In this document: piece by piece, positions 25,149 to 33,376 of the stretch
Layout of the letters: each line of letters begins with the position of its first letter
Position numbering within the stretch: position 1 is the first letter of the stretch
Assembly: GCF_030519375.1 (NCBI RefSeq)
Contig: NZ_JAUMKB010000005.1
Span: forward strand, 186,001-250,000
Direction of reading: 5' to 3'
Origin: Mucilaginibacter tolerans
GTDB lineage: Bacteria; Bacteroidota; Bacteroidia; Sphingobacteriales; Sphingobacteriaceae
DNA length: 64,000 nucleotides
Notes under the pieces: generated by a model
Told to the model about the DNA's origin: nothing
What the model saw: only the letters and a program-made list of their open reading frames with translations
The model's database searches: none
Translations under genes and position numbers: made by a program

Positions 25149-25474
25149 GAATGCCTTAACTCTTCAAATAATTCAATTACTTTCTTTTGCAAGTCGATAA
25201 CTTCTGAATCTCGATCCATCAATTTTTTATTAACTACTTCCAACTCATTAATAAATTTCTGATCGTGCTCTTCGTCATTAAAGGTAAGCAATTGCACCAC
25301 AGTCATGTCAAACAAGATCGCAATTTGCTCCAGGCGGGACAAATTGATATCAGTTATGCCTGTTTCTATTTTAGAAAAAGCAGGAATTGAAATGTCAAGC
25401 TTTTTAGCTACATCTTCCTGACTCCAGCCCTTCTGGTGGCGGAGTAATCTGATCTTTTTTCCGAGTGCTTTCAT
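25133..25474 (-). CDS. XRE-family transcriptional regulator
   Basis: 113 residues. An N-terminal helix-turn-helix of the Cro/CI type (about 5-62: LGKKIRLLRHQKGWSQEDVAKKLDISIPAFSKIETGITDINLSRLEQIA region) is followed by an acidic, coiled-coil-like C-terminus (about 70-108) suited to dimerisation. Target genes are not evident. It lies 75 bp downstream of mpl on the same strand. Confidence 0.88.
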   Translation of the reverse strand: MKALGKKIRLLRHQKGWSQEDVAKKLDISIPAFSKIETGITDINLSRLEQIAILFDMTVVQLLTFNDEEHDQKFINELEVVNKKLMDRDSEVIDLQKKVIELFEELRHSKATA

Positions 25475-25549
25475 GTTTTTTTGTTTCTTTAGATAAGGTT
25501 TTTCTCAGTAGTTAATAAAGTTACAATAAAAAAATTAATATTAAGCTTA

Positions 25550-26908
25550 TTATTTATAATATTTTTTTGACAATTTCTGCAAATCAATTCCGCCAAAATT
25601 TCCCGAGCTCATCATAAGCAGGTTGGTGTTGTCTATTTCAATGTTTTCGAGGTATTCCTCTAATACCGATGGATCATTATAAAACATTAAATCATTTCTT
25701 GAGAACGCATCTTTCACTGTTTCAGCCGGATATGGCTCCATCTTTTTCTGCTCAAACGTCTTTTTATCGATAAAAACAATCACCACATCGGCCTGATCCA
25801 TCGCATGAGCATACTCATTGAGGAAATCTTTATTCAAACTGCTGAAAGTATGAAGCTCGATACAAGCGACTAATCTTCTGTCAGGAAATTGAGAACGCAC
25901 CGCATGAATAGTAGCTTTTAGCTTGGAAGGTGAGTGTGCGAAGTCCTTAAAAAAGCTCGAACTTTCGTTTTTACCCATTAGCTCAAGCCTGCGTGCTGCA
26001 CCTTTGAAAGTAGTAATTTGAGTATAAAAATCTTCTGAATTTATACCCAGGCTCCCACATACCAACCTGGCAGCTTCAATATTCAACAGATTATGCTCAC
26101 CAAAAACCAGCAAAGGATATTCCTTCTTATTATTTATAATATTTGTAATACCATTTTTAATATTATAATCCGGCAAATGATAAGGTATTTTTTCTACTTT
26201 GGATTGATCCTTTTTAACCAGGTCATTTAAAACCTCATCTGTTTCGCTGTATATCAGTTTCCCGTTAGGCTGTATGGTTTCGATAAAAACCCGGAATTGA
26301 TCTACATAATTCTCAAACGTCGGGAATACATTAATATGATCCCAGGCAATGCCGCTGATCACGCCAATATTGGCCTTATACAAGTGAAATTTAGGCTTTC
26401 TGTCGATTGCAGAGGATAAATACTCATCTCCCTCAATTACAATTACCTGCGCTTCATTAGTCAGCTTTACCATGGTGTCGAACCCCTCTAACTGGGCACC
26501 AACCAAGTAATCAAACTCTTTGCCGGAGTTCTTCAATACATGTAAAATCATGGAGGTGATGGTAGTTTTACCATGGCTTCCCCCAATTACTACCCGCAGT
26601 TTATTTTTTGAGTGCTCATAAATATACTCCGGGTATGAATATATTTTCAACCCCAGTTCCTGTGCCTTTTGCAGTTCCGGGTTGTCGGCACGGGCATGCA
26701 TGCCCAATATAATGGCGTCGATATCCGTTGTGATTTTCCCCGGAAACCATCCATTATCCTCGGGCAAAAGTCCATACCTTGAAAGTCGCGAAACAGATGG
26801 TTCGAAAAGCACATCGTCTGAACCGGTTACTTTAAACCCTTTTTTGTGCAAAGCAATGGCCATATTATGCATGGCACTGCCACCTATGGCTATGAAATGG
26901 ATCCGCAT
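25550..26908 (-). CDS. mpl: UDP-MurNAc:L-Ala-gamma-D-Glu-meso-DAP ligase
   Basis: 452-residue Mur-ligase-family enzyme that reattaches the recycled murein tripeptide to UDP-MurNAc. The N-terminal MRIHFIAIGGSAMHNMAIAL nucleotide-binding motif, the ATP loop GSHGKTT (110-116), the VIEGDEYLSS motif and FKDFAHSPSKLKATIHAVR in the last domain distinguish Mpl from MurC. It indicates a cell-wall recycling route with meso-DAP peptidoglycan. Length is normal. Confidence 0.95.
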   Translation of the reverse strand: MRIHFIAIGGSAMHNMAIALHKKGFKVTGSDDVLFEPSVSRLSRYGLLPEDNGWFPGKITTDIDAIILGMHARADNPELQKAQELGLKIYSYPEYIYEHSKNKLRVVIGGSHGKTTITSMILHVLKNSGKEFDYLVGAQLEGFDTMVKLTNEAQVIVIEGDEYLSSAIDRKPKFHLYKANIGVISGIAWDHINVFPTFENYVDQFRVFIETIQPNGKLIYSETDEVLNDLVKKDQSKVEKIPYHLPDYNIKNGITNIINNKKEYPLLVFGEHNLLNIEAARLVCGSLGINSEDFYTQITTFKGAARRLELMGKNESSSFFKDFAHSPSKLKATIHAVRSQFPDRRLVACIELHTFSSLNKDFLNEYAHAMDQADVVIVFIDKKTFEQKKMEPYPAETVKDAFSRNDLMFYNDPSVLEEYLENIEIDNTNLLMMSSGNFGGIDLQKLSKKYYK

Positions 26909-27009
26909 TAAAAAATATAACTGTTAAGAAAGATTTGACAAATAAACGTAAAATGCTCTTTTCTTTAAAATATATATTTTTTAAGGTTGTGTGGATAACT
27001 AAAATCCTA

Positions 27010-27858
27010 TTATTTTAATAATAATACGGGCACAGCACAATGCACCGTTAGCTGCTGAGATACGCTGCCATGTAATAAAGACTGAAAAAAGCTGTATTTG
27101 TGCGGCAATGCGATCACCATTTGCGCGTGATGACCTTTAGCGAAGCTCAGAATACCATTAAGGACATCGCTTTCATTATTATAGTAGTAGCGGGGATGGT
27201 ATTCCTGCAACATTTTATGGAGTACGGTTTCTTCTGCCAATTGTTCCGGATCCGTGTTTTTGTGTTTAGCCGCTTTATCAATATTTACAACCTCCAGTTC
27301 AACCTCATGCCTCTGTAAAAGTCTTTTCAAAGGTTCCAGTGGAACAGCATCTTTTACTTTATTAAAATCGCAGGCCATAACTACACGCTTGATCTTTTCA
27401 TAATGGCAAAGCGGGGGAACTACAATAACAGGCACAGGACTCAGTTTAGCTATATTAATCACATTGCTCCCAATATGACTACTATGAATATTGTCGCTCC
27501 CGTTACTCCCCAATATGACTATATCAGCATGAAACTGGTCAATTGTTTCAATAATGGCCCGTACCAACGGTGAGCGGTTGATGCGAATGTGAACAGTAAC
27601 ACCATCACGTACCTGTTTATGTATCCGGTCACGAAGATTTTCCAATTTCTTTGTCCTTTCAATCACCTGTTCTTCTATCTCCTCCTCGCTCGGGATAAGC
27701 ATATCCGGCGTGGGCAACACACTTTCGTAAACGGACACATGGTAGGAATGCAGCAGGTAAACATCCTTCACATCTGTTTGATTGGTTAATAATGCTGTAA
27801 ACTCTGCAGCATGAACCGATGTTTCGGAGAAATCAATTGGAACTATATAGGTTTTCAT
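27010..27858 (-). CDS. Universal stress protein with tandem USP domains
   Basis: 282 residues, two UspA-fold domains (about 1-145 and 146-282). Domain 1 has the IVPIDFSETS start and a nucleotide-loop-like G-S-N-G-S-D-N...GSNV-x-x-I-A-K-L-S-P-V-P-V-I-V-V-P end; domain 2 ends HGSVSQQLTVHCAVPVLLLK. The first domain's loop is close to ATP-binding USPs. Divergent from the Rrf2 gene. Confidence 0.9.
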   Translation of the reverse strand: MKTYIVPIDFSETSVHAAEFTALLTNQTDVKDVYLLHSYHVSVYESVLPTPDMLIPSEEEIEEQVIERTKKLENLRDRIHKQVRDGVTVHIRINRSPLVRAIIETIDQFHADIVILGSNGSDNIHSSHIGSNVINIAKLSPVPVIVVPPLCHYEKIKRVVMACDFNKVKDAVPLEPLKRLLQRHEVELEVVNIDKAAKHKNTDPEQLAEETVLHKMLQEYHPRYYYNNESDVLNGILSFAKGHHAQMVIALPHKYSFFQSLLHGSVSQQLTVHCAVPVLLLK

Positions 27859-28054
27859 GAGAATAAAATTTAGATCACTCCATTTTGGTCTAAAAGTAAA
27901 ATGATGTCAAATTTATCAGGTCAGGGTTTATAATTGCCAGTTGCAACACATATTATTTATGTTCATTAATACATGCATTTCACTTTAAGAAATATACAAA
28001 ATTTCCCTCAATTGTCGAGCTAATGTCAAAACAAATATTTCGGCATAAAGTGTT

Positions 28055-28085
28055 TTTGTTGTTCTATAAAGAACACCTACCTTTA
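28055..28085 (+). promoter_or_regulatory. Promoter of the Rrf2 gene
   Basis: -33 TTTG (28055-28058), 19 bp, -7 TACCTTTA (28078-28085), one mismatch to TAnnTTTG. This is the canonical Bacteroidota spacing. The predicted transcription start falls inside the adjoining operator. Confidence 0.6.
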
Positions 28086-28106
28086 CTGTAATATTTATTA
28101 TTACAG
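28086..28106. promoter_or_regulatory. Operator O1 of the Rrf2 regulator
   Basis: Perfect palindrome CTGTAATA-N5-TATTACAG, abutting the ATG at 28107 and immediately after the -7 box. Its core TGTAA-N9-TTACA recurs before the next gene. Position predicts autorepression. Confidence 0.7.
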
Positions 28107-28514
28107 ATGAACGGACGATTTCCTATTGCATTGCATATCCTGACGTTGCTTAGCAAGACGGAGGAGGAATTAATGTCATCTGATTACATTGCGGGAAGTA
28201 TAAACATCAACCCTGCACTGGCTCGTAAAGAGATCAGCAACCTGCGCAACCTGGGTTTGATTAGCAGCAAGGAAGGGAAAAGCGGGGGCTACACTTTGGC
28301 TAAAGCGGCTGAACAAATAACACTTGCTGATGTATATCAGGCTGTAATGAGTCAGCCGGTGCTGGGTGTAGCTAAAAACACACCTAATCCCGACTGCCCC
28401 GTAGGCAAACAGATCAATAAAAAGATCGATGAGCTCTATACTGACCTTGATAAAATTTTACTAAAAAAACTGGGTAGTATTACGATTGAAGATTTCGCCA
28501 ATCAATTCGATTAA
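28107..28514 (+). CDS. Rrf2-family transcriptional regulator (YwnA-like)
   Basis: 135 residues. Winged helix at the N-terminus with ARKEISNLRNLGLISSKEGKSGGYTLAKAAEQITLADVYQAV, the standard Rrf2 wing and dimerisation helix. Unlike IscR or NsrR it lacks the three clustered cysteines; a single Cys (NPDCPVG, about residue 97) remains, so it should not hold an Fe-S cluster. With the NAD(P)-binding gene that follows it matches the YwnA/YwnB-type pairing of Bacillus. Palindromic operators precede both genes. Confidence 0.9.
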   Translation: MNGRFPIALHILTLLSKTEEELMSSDYIAGSININPALARKEISNLRNLGLISSKEGKSGGYTLAKAAEQITLADVYQAVMSQPVLGVAKNTPNPDCPVGKQINKKIDELYTDLDKILLKKLGSITIEDFANQFD

Positions 28515-28531
28515 TTTTTTTTAATATAAAC

Positions 28532-28550
28532 TGTAACATAATTAATTACA
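28532..28550. promoter_or_regulatory. Operator O2, before the oxidoreductase gene
   Basis: TGTAA (28532-28536), 9 bp, TTACA (28546-28550), the same half-sites and spacing as in O1, 18 bp before the ATG of the target gene. Confidence 0.65.
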
Positions 28551-28568
28551 ATTAAACAAAACCATCAT

Positions 28569-29213
28569 ATGAAAATAGCACTTATCGGAGCCACTGGATT
28601 TGTAGGCTCAGCCGTATTGAACGAAGCATTGAACCGCGGGCATGAAGTAACAGCCATTGCCCGTGATACCAGCAAAATAACTGCAAAGAACGACAACCTC
28701 ACCGTAGTAACGGCCGACGTGTATAACATCGACGCACTGGCAAAAGTACTTGCTGGCCATGATGCCGTTGTGAACACTTTTAATGCTGGCTGGACTAACC
28801 CTAATTTATACAATGATTTTATCAAGGGATCAGAATCCATCCAACAGGCTGTAAAAATTTCAGGTGTTAAACGCTTGCTTGTAGTAGGTGGTGCAGGCAG
28901 TTTAGAAATTGCACCTGGAGTTCAACTGGTAGATACCCCCCAGTTCCCGGCAGAATGGAAAAGCGGAGCTACTGCTGCACGAGATTACCTGAATATTATT
29001 AAAAAAGAAAACGACCTGGATTGGACTTTCCTTAGCCCTGCTATACACCTGCATCCGGGTGAGCGTACCGGAGTATTTCGGTTAGGCACCGATCAACCCG
29101 TGTTTAACGATAAAAATCAGGCTGAAATTTCTGTGGAAGATATGGCTGTGGCTATTATTGATGAACTGGAGCAAAACCAGTTTATTAAAAAGCGTTTTAC
29201 ACTGGGATATTAA
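28569..29213 (+). CDS. NAD(P)-dependent oxidoreductase, NmrA/YwnB-like
   Basis: 214 residues, atypical short-chain dehydrogenase fold. NAD(P) motif MKIALIGATGFVGSAVLNEAL at the N-terminus; central LLVVGGAGSLEIAPG; DWTFLSPA near residue 158. The usual catalytic YxxxK is absent, as in NAD(P)H-sensing or quinone-reducing relatives. Likely target of the upstream Rrf2 regulator and perhaps induced by electrophiles or redox stress (inference). Confidence 0.87.
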   Translation: MKIALIGATGFVGSAVLNEALNRGHEVTAIARDTSKITAKNDNLTVVTADVYNIDALAKVLAGHDAVVNTFNAGWTNPNLYNDFIKGSESIQQAVKISGVKRLLVVGGAGSLEIAPGVQLVDTPQFPAEWKSGATAARDYLNIIKKENDLDWTFLSPAIHLHPGERTGVFRLGTDQPVFNDKNQAEISVEDMAVAIIDELEQNQFIKKRFTLGY

Positions 29214-29217
29214 TTAA

Positions 29218-29260
29218 AGAGATGTAGAGATGCGATAAATCGTGTCTCTACGTCTATTAT
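29218..29260. terminator. Long hairpin between convergent genes, dispersed-repeat type
   Basis: GTAGAGATGCGAT (29224-29236) pairs with ATCGTGTCTCTAC (29239-29251), one G-T wobble, minimal loop, followed by ATTATTTTT. It ends the oxidoreductase gene and its minus-strand version precedes nothing but the end of prmA, so it can act in both directions. GTAGAGAC-type palindromes recur in many Bacteroidota genomes. Confidence 0.7.
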
Positions 29261-30093
29261 TTTTCAAATCGGGTAGCCACCCAATCTTTGGTTTTTTTAT
29301 GACTTGTGTAGGTCATTCCATGTTTGGCAGCTTCTTCTTTTATAATATCCAGATCAGGAGATTGATAAAAACCGCTGAAATAGATCTCTCCTCCGCTTTT
29401 TAAAACTTCGCCATATCGCGCCATTTGATCAAGGAGAATGTTACGATTGATGTTGGCTAGTATAATATCGAACTGCGCATCAGGTATTGCCTCTTTCGAG
29501 CCGCAGATCGCTTTAATGTTGACGATATGATTCAATGCGGAGTTCTCGATCGTGCTTTCATAGCAAACAGGGTCATAATCAATAGCAATGATATTCTTTG
29601 CACCAAGTTTGCTTGCCAGGATAGCTAAAATGCCCGTTCCGCAGCCCATGTCCAGTACATCTTTTCCAGCAAAATCAGTATCCAGCATCAGGTCCATCAT
29701 CATTGAGGTTGTCTGGTGATGCCCGGTACCAAATGCCATTTTAGGGTCGATCACGATTTCCATCGGAAACTCGGCTTTGGGCTGGTGAAAAGTCGCCCTC
29801 ACATACACCTTATCCCTGATCTGTATTGGCTCAAAGTTGCTTTCCCATACTTCGTTCCAGTTTTTTTGCTGAATAATGTTTACCTCATAACTAAAGCTGA
29901 AAATTTCATGGTAAGGCGCGAGATTTTTCTCTAACGCCTCCATATCCAAATCAGCTTCAGGAATATACGCCTTGAAACCATTTTCTACTTCCTCAAAAGT
30001 ATCAAATCCAATACTAGCAAGCGCATCTATAAGCAGATCCTGCTGGTAACCCTCTGCTGGGTTGGTGGTAAAAAGCAATTCGTAATAATCCAT
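29257..30093 (-). CDS. prmA: Ribosomal protein L11 methyltransferase
   Basis: 278-residue class I SAM methyltransferase. An N-terminal L11-binding part precedes the FGTGHHQTTSMM motif, the SAM site DVLDMGCGTGILAILASKLG and the IILANINRNIL motif 4. These are the diagnostic PrmA features. First gene downstream of a heptad repeat (30101-30128), in a minus-strand run with a membrane protein and tpiA. Confidence 0.93.
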   Translation of the reverse strand: MDYYELLFTTNPAEGYQQDLLIDALASIGFDTFEEVENGFKAYIPEADLDMEALEKNLAPYHEIFSFSYEVNIIQQKNWNEVWESNFEPIQIRDKVYVRATFHQPKAEFPMEIVIDPKMAFGTGHHQTTSMMMDLMLDTDFAGKDVLDMGCGTGILAILASKLGAKNIIAIDYDPVCYESTIENSALNHIVNIKAICGSKEAIPDAQFDIILANINRNILLDQMARYGEVLKSGGEIYFSGFYQSPDLDIIKEEAAKHGMTYTSHKKTKDWVATRFEK

Positions 30094-30100
30094 TTTTTTT

Positions 30101-30128
30101 AGATATCAGATTTGAGACGCAAGATAGG
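30101..30128. repeat. Single-arm heptad repeat, locus E
   Basis: Four contiguous 7-bp units: AGATATC, AGATTTG, AGACGCA, AGATAGG. It lies between the prmA start codon and the stop of the upstream membrane-protein gene. The unit is the same as in locus C at 30606-30681. Confidence 0.75.
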
Positions 30129-30132
30129 AGGC

Positions 30133-30600
30133 TTACTCCGCCGGTTGTTCTGCTTCTTCGGTTATTTGCTCCGACTTTTTGGTTAGGAAATATAATACAA
30201 CCAGGTTTACGGCCCAATATACCAGCTGCACACCGGTCATAAATATGCAAACTTTGATGACATGCCACCGGCTTGATTGCCTGTCCCAGATACAATAGCT
30301 GATAAATGCTGCAAAAAGTAAACATATCAGGCAGAGTATCAACACTGAAATAAACTTACCTCTAGTAGATTTGAGAAATACTCTGTTCCACACCGGCACA
30401 ACGATCAAGTGCTGGGTAAGAACCGCTACCACAAATAACAAAGGCATAAAGTACCTGAAGTAAGCCATAAAGCTCTCTATGGTTCCTTCCCCCAACTCAT
30501 CTATCCGAAGGGTAAAATAAACCGAGCTAAAGCGCACGGCCAGAAAATACGCTCCGAAACCAATAAAAGGCGGTAAAAGTACTTTTAGCAGGTTCCTCAT
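30133..30600 (-). CDS. Hypothetical membrane protein, 155 aa
   Basis: Four hydrophobic segments (about 10-30, 43-65, 78-100 and 118-140) and an acidic C-terminal tail (TKKSEQITEEAEQPAE). No recognised family. It lies between tpiA and prmA, with AGATNTG heptad repeats on both sides. Confidence 0.7.
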   Translation of the reverse strand: MRNLLKVLLPPFIGFGAYFLAVRFSSVYFTLRIDELGEGTIESFMAYFRYFMPLLFVVAVLTQHLIVVPVWNRVFLKSTRGKFISVLILCLICLLFAAFISYCIWDRQSSRWHVIKVCIFMTGVQLVYWAVNLVVLYFLTKKSEQITEEAEQPAE

Positions 30601-30605
30601 GATTT

Positions 30606-30681
30606 AGATATGAGATTTGAGATAGGAGATTTGAGATTTTAACCTGTGATCATTGGGTCTCATATCTCATATCTCACATCT
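30606..30681. repeat. Periodic inverted repeat, locus C (perfect AGATNTG heptads)
   Basis: The left arm holds five contiguous heptads (AGATATG, AGATTTG, AGATAGG, AGATTTG, AGATTTT; 30606-30640). The right arm holds CATATCT, CATATCT, CACATCT (30661-30681), the inverse of the same unit, preceded by GGGTCT. It directly follows the tpiA stop codon on the minus strand. Confidence 0.8.
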
Positions 30682-31446
30682 TTAATTAAACGTTTTCGCT
30701 ATATCGATAAAATCACGCGATTTTAAGGATGCACCGCCGATCAATCCGCCATCAATATCTGGCTGACCAAACAGATCGCCCGCATTTTTAGCGTTACAGC
30801 TGCCACCATATAAAATAGTCGTACTATCGGCCAATTCTTGTCCATATTTTTTAGCGATTTCCTTGCGGATAAAAACATGTATCTCCTGTGCCTGAGCTGA
30901 TGTGGCGGTTACGCCTGTACCAATGGCCCATACAGGTTCGTAGGCCAATACTACCTGACCAAACTGTTCTTCACTTAAATGAAAAACACCTTCTTCCAAC
31001 TGCGTTTTGATCACATCAAAATGCACATTGGTTTCGCGCTCCTGTAAGGTTTCGCCAATGCAGAAGATCGGTTTTAAGCCATTGGCCAAAGCCGTATCGG
31101 TCTTCTTAGCCAGCAATTCGTTAGTCTCTCCAAAATATTGGCGACGCTCTGAGTGGCCCAAAATCACATATTCAGCGCCGGTTGAATGGATCATTTTAGC
31201 AGATGTCTCGCCGGTATAAGCGCCTGATTCGGCCTGATGAGCATTTTGAGCACCTACAGAAACTTTAATATTACCTTTTGCCAATTGTACCAGGCTATGC
31301 AGGTGAATAAACGGGCTGCATACCACAATGTGCTGTTTACCGGTTACCTCGTCGTGTGCCATGTTTACGACTTCTGAAAACAAAGACAAACCTTGCTCAT
31401 AGTCCATGTTCATTTTCCAGTTCCCGGCGACAATTTTTTTTCTCAT
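30682..31446 (-). CDS. tpiA: Triosephosphate isomerase
   Basis: 254-residue glycolytic TIM barrel that interconverts DHAP and glyceraldehyde-3-phosphate. N-terminal AGNWKMN (catalytic Lys), YVILGHSERR (catalytic His), LAYEPVWAIGTG (catalytic Glu and loop 6) and the phosphate-binding ILYGGS/GGLIGGASL are all present. Length is normal. It lies 39 bp downstream of the GlmU-like gene on the same strand. Confidence 0.97.
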   Translation of the reverse strand: MRKKIVAGNWKMNMDYEQGLSLFSEVVNMAHDEVTGKQHIVVCSPFIHLHSLVQLAKGNIKVSVGAQNAHQAESGAYTGETSAKMIHSTGAEYVILGHSERRQYFGETNELLAKKTDTALANGLKPIFCIGETLQERETNVHFDVIKTQLEEGVFHLSEEQFGQVVLAYEPVWAIGTGVTATSAQAQEIHVFIRKEIAKKYGQELADSTTILYGGSCNAKNAGDLFGQPDIDGGLIGGASLKSRDFIDIAKTFN

Positions 31447-31485
31447 GATTAATTTATATTGATTGTTTTAGTGTGTTGTTGTTAA

Positions 31486-32676
31486 TTAAAGTCCGATGTG
31501 CCTGTATTCATTAGTAAGTTCAAAAACCGTCTTCAAAATATTCCGCTCTACATCATCAAATTTACGGTGATCACGGCGGGCAAATACCTTTTCCATTGTT
31601 TCAAAAGCTTTTTTTGGGCTGTAGGTTTCAAATCCATGCGGCCCTCCCCATGAAAAGTCCGGAACGAAATTACGTGGGAAGCCTGCTCCGAAAACATTGG
31701 CGCTCACACCTACTACTGTTCCTGTATTAAACATGGTGTTAATAGCGCATTTGGAATGATCAGCCATAACCAGTCCGCAAAACTGCAAGCCTGTAGCACG
31801 AAACCGCTGCGAGGTATAATCCCAAAGCTTTACTTCGGCATAATTATTCTTCAGGTTCGAGTTATTGCTGTCAGCGCCGATATTGCACCACTCTCCCATT
31901 ACTGAGTTCCCCAGGTAGCCTTCGTGTCCTTTGGATGAATAACCCCAAATCACAGAATTATTGATCTCACCACCAACGCGGCAATATGGGCCAACTGTAG
32001 TGCCTCCGTATATATTCGTTCCCATCTTCACCTGTGAGTTATTACACAAGGCGAACGAACCGCGAATGTGCGTTCCTTCCCAAACCTCCGTAGTCTTAGC
32101 CAGGTAGATTGGCCCGTTAGTAGTATTAAAAGATGAACATTCGGCAACTGCACCTTCTTCAGCAAAAAAATCATTACCAATAATGGTATTGGTTGAACTG
32201 ATAGCAGCACTGCTGCGACCCTTGGTAAGCAACTGGAAATCCTTTTTCAGCTCGGTATCATTGTTCCTGAAAATATCTTCAGGGTATTTGATTACTATAG
32301 GTGAACCGTTGTAATCTATTGTTCGGTCAAATTGGGCTTTGTCGTCGAAAGTTTTCGCAGCACTTTCTGAGAGCCTAACCGCTATTAGTCGCCCGTCAAG
32401 TTTTAACGCTTCTCCGGTTTTTAATTTATTGATAGCCTCCAGCAACTGCTCATCAGGACAAACGGCACCGTGAATAAATAAATTTTCAGATTGAATGTCA
32501 ATCGGGAACTTGACGCTTAAATAAGACTGGGTATGATAGGAGAAATCTTGTTTCAGGTATTTCGCCCACTTTTCGGCGATCGTCAGGATGCCCAAGCGCA
32601 GATCGGCCACGGGGCGGGTATATGTTAAAGGCAGTAATGTTTGGTATGCATTACCATCAAATAAAATAATTGCCAT
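31486..32676 (-). CDS. GlmU-like putative sugar-1-phosphate nucleotidyltransferase
   Basis: 396 residues. An N-terminal nucleotidyltransferase-like domain starting AIILFDGNAYQTLLPLTYTRPVADLRLGIL and a C-terminal left-handed beta helix (hexapeptide repeats around residues 195-330, for example NNSVIWGYSSKGHEGYLGNSVMGEWCNIGADSNNSNL region). It is the Bacteroidota GlmU-family protein and lacks the usual GxGTRM loop of active pyrophosphorylases (LFDGNAYQTL instead), so its activity is uncertain. Likely cell-envelope sugar metabolism. Confidence 0.85.
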   Translation of the reverse strand: MAIILFDGNAYQTLLPLTYTRPVADLRLGILTIAEKWAKYLKQDFSYHTQSYLSVKFPIDIQSENLFIHGAVCPDEQLLEAINKLKTGEALKLDGRLIAVRLSESAAKTFDDKAQFDRTIDYNGSPIVIKYPEDIFRNNDTELKKDFQLLTKGRSSAAISSTNTIIGNDFFAEEGAVAECSSFNTTNGPIYLAKTTEVWEGTHIRGSFALCNNSQVKMGTNIYGGTTVGPYCRVGGEINNSVIWGYSSKGHEGYLGNSVMGEWCNIGADSNNSNLKNNYAEVKLWDYTSQRFRATGLQFCGLVMADHSKCAINTMFNTGTVVGVSANVFGAGFPRNFVPDFSWGGPHGFETYSPKKAFETMEKVFARRDHRKFDDVERNILKTVFELTNEYRHIGL

Positions 32677-32687
32677 GGCGCAAAAAT

Positions 32688-32716
32688 AAAAAAAGTCCCC
32701 CGATGTACCGGGAGAC
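32688..32716 (-). terminator. Terminator of rpmE
   Basis: GTCTCCCG and CGGGGGAC (32709-32716 and 32695-32702) form an 8-bp stem with one G-T pair, followed on the minus strand by a run of seven T residues. It lies just before the GlmU-like gene start, so L31 is monocistronic. Confidence 0.88.
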
Positions 32717-32744
32717 CTGTAAATAATTTATCACGAAGCTAAAA

Positions 32745-32993
32745 TTACTTTTTAGCGTAACGGGTACGGAATTTATCGATACGTCCTGCTGTATCTACCA
32801 GTTTCATTTTACCGGTATAGAACGGGTGAGATGTATGAGAAATTTCTAATTTCACCAGTGGATATTCGTTGCCATCTTCCCATTTTACTGTTTCGCGGGT
32901 ATCGATGCATGATTTTGTTAAGAAAGAATAGTCGTTTGACATATCTTTAAAAACAACTAATCTATAGTTTTTTGGATGCAAATCTTTTTTCAT
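32745..32993 (-). CDS. rpmE2: 50S ribosomal protein L31, type B
   Basis: 82 residues: [44 protein letters not shown] and [10 protein letters not shown]. It is the zinc-free type B form: only one Cys remains of the four-Cys zinc site. Type B L31 is often induced when zinc is scarce, although here it may be the only copy. Confidence 0.95.
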   Translation of the reverse strand: MKKDLHPKNYRLVVFKDMSNDYSFLTKSCIDTRETVKWEDGNEYPLVKLEISHTSHPFYTGKMKLVDTAGRIDKFRTRYAKK

Positions 32994-33376
32994 CGTTTAT
33001 GGTTCTCCTAAAAGAGGTGCAAATATATCATTATTAATCAAAACTAAAAAGCAAAAAATAAAAAAGGTCTTTTATCCTCCTCCGGCTCCCCTGAGATCAG
33101 GGAAGAAGATATCTATTCTGCTAAATTTTCATTCAATCATAATCTAATAATTCTCTCTCTAAACTTAGGGAGAGTTATCCGGCGAAGCGTCGACAGAGTG
33201 GGTAAAATACGGCTGAAAAAATATTTTAAAATATTTTCAAAAAAGTATAACCTTCTGTAAAACGCCTGCGTATAACTACGTGGTTAATAAATAAAAGATT
33301 AAATATTTTTAATTGGTTTGAAGAATGGTTAAAATCCCCGGTAGTGAATGGCCGGGGATTTTTATTTTATCTATAC
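32994..33376. other. 383-bp gap between rpmE and the receptor gene
   Basis: No reading frame of note. A 10-bp hairpin CTCTCTCTAA/TTAGGGAGAG (33153-33162 and 33165-33174) precedes a C/G-richer stretch that looks like a degraded dispersed repeat. A strong terminator of the receptor gene lies at 33332-33361. The rpmE promoter must be in the first ~100 bp. Confidence 0.45.
33332..33361 (-). terminator. Bidirectional terminator of the receptor gene
   Basis: AAATCCCCGG (33332-33341) pairs with CCGGGGATTT (33352-33361), 10 bp, 10-nt loop, with T-rich tails on both strands. Confidence 0.85.
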
